Assembly: GCA_026712715.1 (NCBI GenBank)
Contig: JAPOPW010000025.1
Location: forward strand, 80,757-144,756
Length of the DNA stretch: 64,000 nucleotides
Reading direction: 5' to 3'
Source of the DNA: Immundisolibacterales bacterium
Lineage (GTDB): Bacteria > Pseudomonadota > Gammaproteobacteria > HK1
The notes beneath the pieces are model-generated. The model worked only from the letters and a program-made list of their open reading frames with translations. It made no database searches and was not told the origin of the DNA. Of this stretch, positions 59,349-64,000 are shown one piece after another; within the stretch, counting starts at the first letter, position 1, and every line of letters starts with the position of its first letter. The position numbers were made by a program, and so were the translations under genes.

Positions 59349-60110
59349 TCAGGAGAGGCTACGCGGCTGCGCGGGGGTCCAGCCGAGCCGGCCGATGAAC
59401 GGAAGCTTGATCGCGGGCGGCCACACGTGGGCGCCGAACACCATTCCGAGAAGGTTGACCTCGACACCTTCCGCCGGCCCGACGATGATGCCCACGAGGC
59501 CGTTGATCGATGCCTGCACCCCGCCGCCCGGCGAGGCGGCGAACCGGCCGCCCTCGAGATAGTCCTTGCCGATCGCGGTCGGCGGCAGGTCGAGCCCGAG
59601 CTCGGGCACCGCGCGGCCGAGGAAGGCGGTGAACGTGTTGGAGTTCGGGCCCGGCCACACCCGGTAGCGCTCCGCGTAGGGATAGGAACGAGCCGCCCGG
59701 TCGAGGCGCTCGATGAGAGTATCCACCCCGTCCCCCCGCACGTCGGCGAGCAGCTCCGGGGCCCGGCCGAACCAGCGGGCGTCGGCCGCGCGCCGATGGA
59801 TGGTGAGCGACGTTCCGCCCCAACGAAGACGCCAGCCGATCACCTCGTACACGGTGAAGGCGGGTGCGTCGCGCGGCTTGACGGCCACCCATGAATGCAC
59901 GCCGAAGTAGCCACGCCACCCCCAGGCGCGCGCCGCGTACACCTGCACCACCGCTTCGGTGACGACCGCCGGATCAGGAGCGAGTCCGACCGGCTCGCGG
60001 CTCGCGGTGCGCCAATCGGCGGCGGTCCACGCGATCCACGCTCCGTGAACCCCGAGGAGTCCCGCGAATCCCGCCGAGATCCCGAGCATCACTCGCTTTC
60101 GGCGAGTCAT
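59349..60110 (-). CDS. DUF3750 domain protein
   Basis: A 253-residue protein read from ATG 60110 (another ATG is 11 codons further upstream). A single N-terminal hydrophobic segment ([22 protein letters not shown]) would anchor or export it. The body has [48 protein letters not shown], then [40 protein letters not shown], the conserved DUF3750 stretch, ending with a Gly-rich [27 protein letters not shown]. The function is unknown; the HSW and W-P-G-P-N-S-N-T-F motifs could be a catalytic His/Asn environment but this is speculation. Divergent from the aldo/keto reductase. Confidence 0.85.
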   Translation of the reverse strand: MTRRKRVMLGISAGFAGLLGVHGAWIAWTAADWRTASREPVGLAPDPAVVTEAVVQVYAARAWGWRGYFGVHSWVAVKPRDAPAFTVYEVIGWRLRWGGTSLTIHRRAADARWFGRAPELLADVRGDGVDTLIERLDRAARSYPYAERYRVWPGPNSNTFTAFLGRAVPELGLDLPPTAIGKDYLEGGRFAASPGGGVQASINGLVGIIVGPAEGVEVNLLGMVFGAHVWPPAIKLPFIGRLGWTPAQPRSLS

Positions 60111-60568
60111 CCGCGGGCGGACTGCGGTCCGGGAGAGCCGCACCGGTCTCCGGCGGCCCGCGCCGAGGCAAAGCGACGCGTGGCCCGGCCGGAGGAAGGG
60201 CCCGGCGGGGCACCTTCGGAGGTGGAGCGCGCGGGCGCGCGCGGACCGGCCGGCGGCGTCCCCGGGTGCGGAGCAACTTCCGCGCCCCGATGGATCGGCC
60301 CGGGGATCGGCCCAGGGATCGACATAGCTCGCTCCGATTGCGTCCGCGCGAACGCCGCGCGCTCGAACATGCTAACGTCAAGCGGCGGCGACATGCCGGT
60401 TCGCAGATTCGGGTGCCGACGTTCGCCCTTCCTGGCGAGGCGCCGCGCGGTCGTCTCCGGCCGAGCCCCGTCCGGCCGGCAGGAGCCCGCCGTCGAAGGC
60501 CCGCGGGCGCGGGTATCCGGCCGAGGAGGCGCTTCTCGGCGATGCAGATGCAAGCTGGGAGAGACCCC
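60111..60568. other. Intergenic region with 12-bp direct repeats
   Basis: About 460 bp between divergent genes with no credible ORF. GGATCGGCCC occurs at 60292 and 60304, followed by GGATCGAC at 60316, a 12-bp period repeated nearly three times. The aldo/keto reductase start at 60569 has GGGAGAG upstream. Confidence 0.45.
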
Positions 60569-61435
60569 ATGATCGAGAAGCGACGCTTCGGCCGTACCGG
60601 GCACATGAGCACGGTGACCCTGTTCGGAGCGGCGGCGCTCAAGAACGCGACCCAGGCGCAGGCCGACCGCGCCCTCGACGTTCTGCTCGAGCACGGGGTG
60701 AACCACATCGACACGGCGGCCCGGTACGGCGACGCGGAGCTTCGGATCGGGCCGTGGATGCGCGAGCACCGCCAGGACTTCTTCCTCGCGACCAAGACCG
60801 GCGAACGCACCTACGCGCAGGCGCGCGACGGCATCCGCCGCTCCCTCGACCGCCTTCGGGTGGACTCGGTCGACCTCCTTCAGCTCCATTCGCTCGCCCA
60901 CCCCGGCGACTGGGAGGTCGCGATGGGGCCGGGCGGCGCCCTCGAGGCGGCGATCGACGCGCGGGCCGAGGGGCTGGTTCGTTTCATCGGGGTGACCGGC
61001 CACGGCTGGACGATCGCCTCGATGCACCGCCGAAGCCTCGAGCGATTCGACTTCGACTCGGTGCTGATGCCCTGGAACTTCGTCATGCACGAGAACGAAC
61101 GCTACCGCGACGAATTCGAGGCGGTGTGCGCGCTCTGCGAGGAACGCGACGTGGCGGTGCAGACGATCAAGTCGATCGCGCGCGGGCCGTGGGCCACCAC
61201 CGCGCCCGACCGCAACACCTGGTATCAGCCCTTCGAGACCAGGGCGGACATCGACCGCGCCGTCCACTGGGTGCTCGCGAAGCCCCGGGTGTTCCTCAAC
61301 ACGGTGGGCGACCTGGACCTGCTGCCGGCCGTGCTCGACGCGGCCGGCCGGTTCGAGGCGTCTCCCGGCGACGAAGCGCTGCGCACGATGGTCGAGGAGA
61401 GGCGGGCGACGGCGCTCTTCGGCATCGGTACCTGA
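60569..61435 (+). CDS. Aldo/keto reductase
   Basis: A 288-residue AKR, a TIM barrel that reduces aldehydes or ketones with NAD(P)H. Catalytic residues are seen in [19 protein letters not shown] (Asp and Tyr), [15 protein letters not shown] (Lys) and [15 protein letters not shown] (His). Start ATG 60569 is preceded by GGGAGAG; an in-frame ATG at 60542 would add nine residues. [12 protein letters not shown] and the C-terminal [28 protein letters not shown] occur in the shortened AKR subgroup that lacks the usual C-terminal loop. No substrate is implied by neighbours. Confidence 0.9.
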   Translation: MIEKRRFGRTGHMSTVTLFGAAALKNATQAQADRALDVLLEHGVNHIDTAARYGDAELRIGPWMREHRQDFFLATKTGERTYAQARDGIRRSLDRLRVDSVDLLQLHSLAHPGDWEVAMGPGGALEAAIDARAEGLVRFIGVTGHGWTIASMHRRSLERFDFDSVLMPWNFVMHENERYRDEFEAVCALCEERDVAVQTIKSIARGPWATTAPDRNTWYQPFETRADIDRAVHWVLAKPRVFLNTVGDLDLLPAVLDAAGRFEASPGDEALRTMVEERRATALFGIGT

Positions 61436-61491
61436 AGTCGGGCTCCGGCCCGGCAAGCCGCCCCACCCGGTCGAGCCGGGGTTGCGGCCCG

Positions 61492-62334
61492 TCAGCGCCC
61501 CGACGGCGCCCAGCCGTAGACCCGCTGCAGGGCGCCGCCCATGAGCTCCGCACGCTCGCCGTCGGTGAGATGCTCGGTGCGGACAAACGGCGCCACCCCC
61601 TCTTCGTAGGTCAGCAGATTGACCGCACGGGTCCAGTCCGTGCCCCACAGGCACCTCCCGATGCCGAACCCGTCGAAGATGCGGCGCAAGGGGTCCCAGA
61701 TGTCGGGATAGGGAAACGGCTCGTGCGAGAGCGTGCACGCGCCCGAGATCTTCACCCTCACGTTCTCGTGCGGGGCGAGGGAGAGGAGCTGCGGCAGATC
61801 GGCGAAGGGCGCAGGCGGCGCGGGGGGCTCGAATGGCTGGCGCAGCCCGAGATGATCGATGACCAGCACCGTGTCGGGGTGGGCGCGCGCGAGTCGCCCG
61901 GCCTCGCCGAGGAGACCCCAGCAGAGCAGGTTGACGGGGAGCGAGTGGCGGGCTGCCGCCTCGAGAACCCGGCCGATGCCGGGATGGTCCGGGTCGATCG
62001 ATGCCCCGTGGGCCATCATGATTCGGATGGCCACCGTCCCGTCCCGGGCCGCCCAGTCCGCGATCGACTCGGCCACCGCGGGGTCGGTCGGGTCCACGGG
62101 CTTGACGAGCCCGAAGCGTCCCGGGTGGGCGGCATGGACCTCGAGCGCGTAGCTCGCGTCGAAGCGATACATCGCGTACGGGGACACGAGCAGCGCCCCG
62201 TCCACCCCGGCCGCGTCCATCGCGGCGACCATGTCGTCACCGGTCACCTCCGGTGGACCGGCGAGAACGCCGGCCCAGGGGCGTCCGGGGCGGTCCCGCT
62301 CGTAGGCATGAACCTGCGAGTCAATCACGAGCAT
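61492..62334 (-). CDS. Amidohydrolase family (AMD2-type TIM barrel) protein
   Basis: A 280-residue metal-dependent hydrolase from ATG 62334 (MLVIDSQVHAYERD). The usual H-x-H pair of amidohydrolases appears as Q-V-H-A, so one of the first two His is replaced. Other pieces: MDAAGVDGALLVSPYAMYRFDASYALEVHAAHPGRFGLVKPVDPTD, VLVIDHLGLRQPF (metal His) and RCLWGTDWTRAVNL (catalytic Asp of the W-x-T/S-D motif). This is the pattern of 2-pyrone-4,6-dicarboxylate lactonase and 4-sulfomuconolactone hydrolase-like proteins, which act on lactones of aromatic acid breakdown. Substrate unproven. Convergent with the aldo/keto reductase. Confidence 0.85.
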   Translation of the reverse strand: MLVIDSQVHAYERDRPGRPWAGVLAGPPEVTGDDMVAAMDAAGVDGALLVSPYAMYRFDASYALEVHAAHPGRFGLVKPVDPTDPAVAESIADWAARDGTVAIRIMMAHGASIDPDHPGIGRVLEAAARHSLPVNLLCWGLLGEAGRLARAHPDTVLVIDHLGLRQPFEPPAPPAPFADLPQLLSLAPHENVRVKISGACTLSHEPFPYPDIWDPLRRIFDGFGIGRCLWGTDWTRAVNLLTYEEGVAPFVRTEHLTDGERAELMGGALQRVYGWAPSGR

Positions 62335-62447
62335 TGCATTCTCCCTTCCTGCCGGCCGTTCTCCCGGCCGTGGCCAGCGCACTTCGGGCGCGGCGAACCC
62401 GTCCGGCAGGTCGGGCGCCGGCACTCGGCTGCATCGGGTCCGGGCGT

Positions 62448-63365
62448 CTATTCTTCCGCTCGATACTCGATGCCCTCGGCGTCGAGGAGCCGGCGGATGA
62501 CCGCCGCGTGCACCGCAAGTCCGGTGTTCAGGAACTGGTGCTCGACCTGTCCGGCCCGCCCGTCCGGCACCGGGGGACGGAATCCGAGCGCATGGTGCAT
62601 GGTATGGGACTGGACCCCCCACACCACGGCGTCCGCATCGAACAGCGGCCCGCCGAGCTGTCCGAGGAGGCTCGGGGGCGAGGTCTCGATGAATGCGCTC
62701 GGCTCACCGTCCCCGCTCCCGGGCGCCCGGGTGTTGACCACCCGGGTGAACATGCCCTCCAGGGGAAAGAGGGGCAGCGGCACCGAGCCCGCGGGCAGGT
62801 TGAACGTGTTCGCCTTCTCGTCGAAGACCGGTTCGATGCGGTGCAGCGGGAACCCGAGCTTGCAAAGGCTCCGGCCCGGCCCATCGACGCGCGACGGATC
62901 CCTCCATACCGGATAGCGCTCGACGGACGCGGGATCGAAGGGCTCGAGACGCCCGAGCGCAAGGTCCGCCGCGGGCATCACGCGCGCCTCGACGAGCCGC
63001 GCGCCGTCGATGCCCCACCATACCGAGTGATTGCGCACCGAAGCCTCGGCCGGTTTCTGAAGCGTAGGCACTCCCCTCCTGCGAAAGCGCCGGTCGGCGG
63101 CGATGTCACGATGAAACTCGACCACGTTGCCCCGGTACCCGGCATGGCGCAGGGCACTCTCCTGGTGCGCACGCACGAGCTCGAGCAGATGACCTGCGGT
63201 GAGGATCCACCCCTCGCGGTTCACGACCACGCAGGCGCCGATGGCTCCGGTGCACGCGCCCTGCGCCGTGCGGCTCGAGATCACCATTGGCCGGGTGAAT
63301 CCGGCGGCGATGGGAACTGCCTTGCTGAACACCGGCTCTACTCCGTCTGCGGCCGCGGTGAAGGA
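62448..63365 (-). CDS. Trypsin-like peptidase-fold protein lacking the catalytic Ser
   Basis: A 305-residue chymotrypsin-fold protein; the start at 63365 is provisional (ATG at 63410 also possible, and the frame is open to 63539). Catalytic His lies in GWILTAGHLLEL, Asp in AADLALGRLEP, but the expected G-x-S-G-G-P is G-Q-L-G-G-P (SPPSLLGQLGGPLFDADAVVWGV), so the nucleophilic Ser is Leu. The codon is CTC, not a single-base change from the common Ser codons TCN unless by T-C to C-T change. The fold is otherwise complete, ending in KRLLDAEG-like helix. Either a pseudoenzyme (binding or scaffold role) or a recently inactivated gene. It borders on the IS1380-type element at its 5' end, so the N-terminus may be truncated. 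Confidence 0.75.
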   Translation of the reverse strand, partial: SFTAAADGVEPVFSKAVPIAAGFTRPMVISSRTAQGACTGAIGACVVVNREGWILTAGHLLELVRAHQESALRHAGYRGNVVEFHRDIAADRRFRRRGVPTLQKPAEASVRNHSVWWGIDGARLVEARVMPAADLALGRLEPFDPASVERYPVWRDPSRVDGPGRSLCKLGFPLHRIEPVFDEKANTFNLPAGSVPLPLFPLEGMFTRVVNTRAPGSGDGEPSAFIETSPPSLLGQLGGPLFDADAVVWGVQSHTMHHALGFRPPVPDGRAGQVEHQFLNTGLAVHAAVIRRLLDAEGIEYRAEE

Positions 63366-63524
63366 CGCGGCCATCCCGGGGCTCGGACAATCGTGCCGCC
63401 GCGTCAGCATAACCCGGCGGGTCGTGAACACTGGCCCAAGCGTGGGGTACGGCGACCAGGACTTGGCTACCGACGAGTCCGAACCGGTTCCCGCATCGCG
63501 GTTCGCGACCCGAAGGGAATCGAT

Positions 63525-64000
63525 ACCGCTCTGTTGCAAATTCTGATCGAAGCGGTGAACTTGTGCCTCGTCCGCGCGCCCACCCCAGGAGTTGATGCTG
63601 GACTTCGACGCGACCGATGACCCGGTGCACGGTCACCAGCCGGGTCGATTCTTTCACGGGTACTACGATAGCTACTGCTACTTGCCGTTGTACGTGTTCT
63701 GCGCTCAGCAGTTGCTGGTGGCCTACCTTCGGCCCTCGAACATCGATGGGTCGCGGCACGCGTGGGCGATATTGTCGTTGCTGGTCAAACGGCCGCGCCA
63801 GGCATGGCCTTCGGTTCGTATCGTGTTTCGGGGTGACTCGGGGTTCTGCCGGCACCGGATGTTCGATTGGTGCGAGCGAAACGACGTTCACTACATCGTG
63901 GGCCTTGCGCGTAATCGGGTGCTCGAACGCGAGGTTGAGGTGGCGTGCGAGGTCGCCAAGGATGGATTCGAGGCGACGGGCGTGAAGAGCCGGGTGTTCA
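63525..64000 (+). mobile_element. IS1380-type transposase, truncated by the window and 5' frameshifted
   Basis: The clear frame (open from 63559, first ATG 63595) reads LMLDFDATDDPVHGHQPGRFFHGYYDSY, then LYVFCAQQLLVAYLRPSNIDG and RHAWAILSLLVKRPRQ, then VRIVFRGDSGFCRHRMFDW and HYIVGLARNR. The Asp residues in LDFDATDD and RGDSGF are the first two of the DDE triad. Upstream, KGIDTALLQILIEAVN is in a different frame, so a one-base change separates the 5' part from this frame, and this copy is probably inactive, or the start lies elsewhere. It continues past base 64000. The element abuts the trypsin-fold gene. Confidence 0.8.

Overview
The window is about 64 kb of high-GC bacterial DNA (roughly 65-70 % G+C by eye) with dense operons, many ATGA/GTGA/TTGA gene overlaps and weak Shine-Dalgarno sites. 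The content suggests a Gram-negative proteobacterium with a heterotrophic lifestyle. It includes glutathione reductase, the long-form proteobacterial aspartate-semialdehyde dehydrogenase, a TRAP transporter and a type V autotransporter. It also has an abundance of SDR, luciferase-like (LLM) flavin and CoA-ester enzymes. I cannot name the species. No rRNA, tRNA, CRISPR or plasmid/phage replication genes were seen.

Layout. (1) 1-5.3 kb: glutathione S-transferase (cut by the window edge), glutathione reductase, an isocitrate lyase/PEP mutase-type enzyme, an LLM oxidoreductase and an AIR synthase-like protein. (2) 5.3-6.2 kb: a decayed IS4-type transposase. (3) 6.2-19.6 kb: a catabolic island of slightly different codon style. 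It holds MaoC, acyl-CoA dehydrogenase, MaoC, CaiB/BaiF CoA-transferase and CitE-type lyase in one tight operon, then an SDR, a SnoaL-like protein, an MmgE/PrpD protein, a nitroreductase and a tripartite TRAP transporter. The enzymes fit import, CoA activation, oxidation, hydration and aldol cleavage of a short dicarboxylic acid; the substrate is inferred only. (4) 19.7-23.3 kb: a GMC oxidoreductase with a subunit-3-like partner, and an exported endonuclease/exonuclease/phosphatase-fold protein. (5) 23.3-28 kb: an AT-rich promoter region and a 1392-residue autotransporter whose passenger is built from about 25 repeats of 29 residues. (6) 28.1-34.3 kb: a VapBC-like pair, a PPOX-family protein, an alpha/beta hydrolase, a rhodanese, two SDRs and an M20-type amidohydrolase. 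(7) 34.9-38.1 kb: a fumarate-reductase-like flavoprotein, then an isolated lower-GC gene for an ABC-type ATPase fused to a TOPRIM-like domain (OLD/DUF4435-like). (8) 38.5-43.2 kb: acyl-CoA synthetase, phosphopantetheinyl transferase, ArgJ and a second toxin-antitoxin pair. (9) 43.2-50.7 kb: acetyl-CoA hydrolase/transferase-family protein, DUF599 protein, MFS exporter and a three-subunit molybdenum hydroxylase whose FAD subunit carries the four-cysteine spacing known from 4-hydroxybenzoyl-CoA reductase. (10) 50.7-64 kb: sterol-desaturase-family protein, orphan molybdopterin subunit, Asd, thiolase, a small membrane protein broken at a G10 tract, another LLM enzyme, DUF3750 protein, aldo/keto reductase, amidohydrolase, a trypsin-fold protein lacking its serine, and the start of an IS1380-type transposase.

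The most interesting items are the repeat-built autotransporter, the single-gene ATPase-TOPRIM island (candidate phage defence), the MaoC/CaiB/CitE plus TRAP island with a decayed second dctP, a 26-bp-arm perfect palindrome sharing a 12-mer with the IS4 remnant's flank, a 58-bp tandem repeat made from the 3' end of the thiolase gene, and the G10 frameshift. All family calls are from reading motifs by eye; no database search was run.
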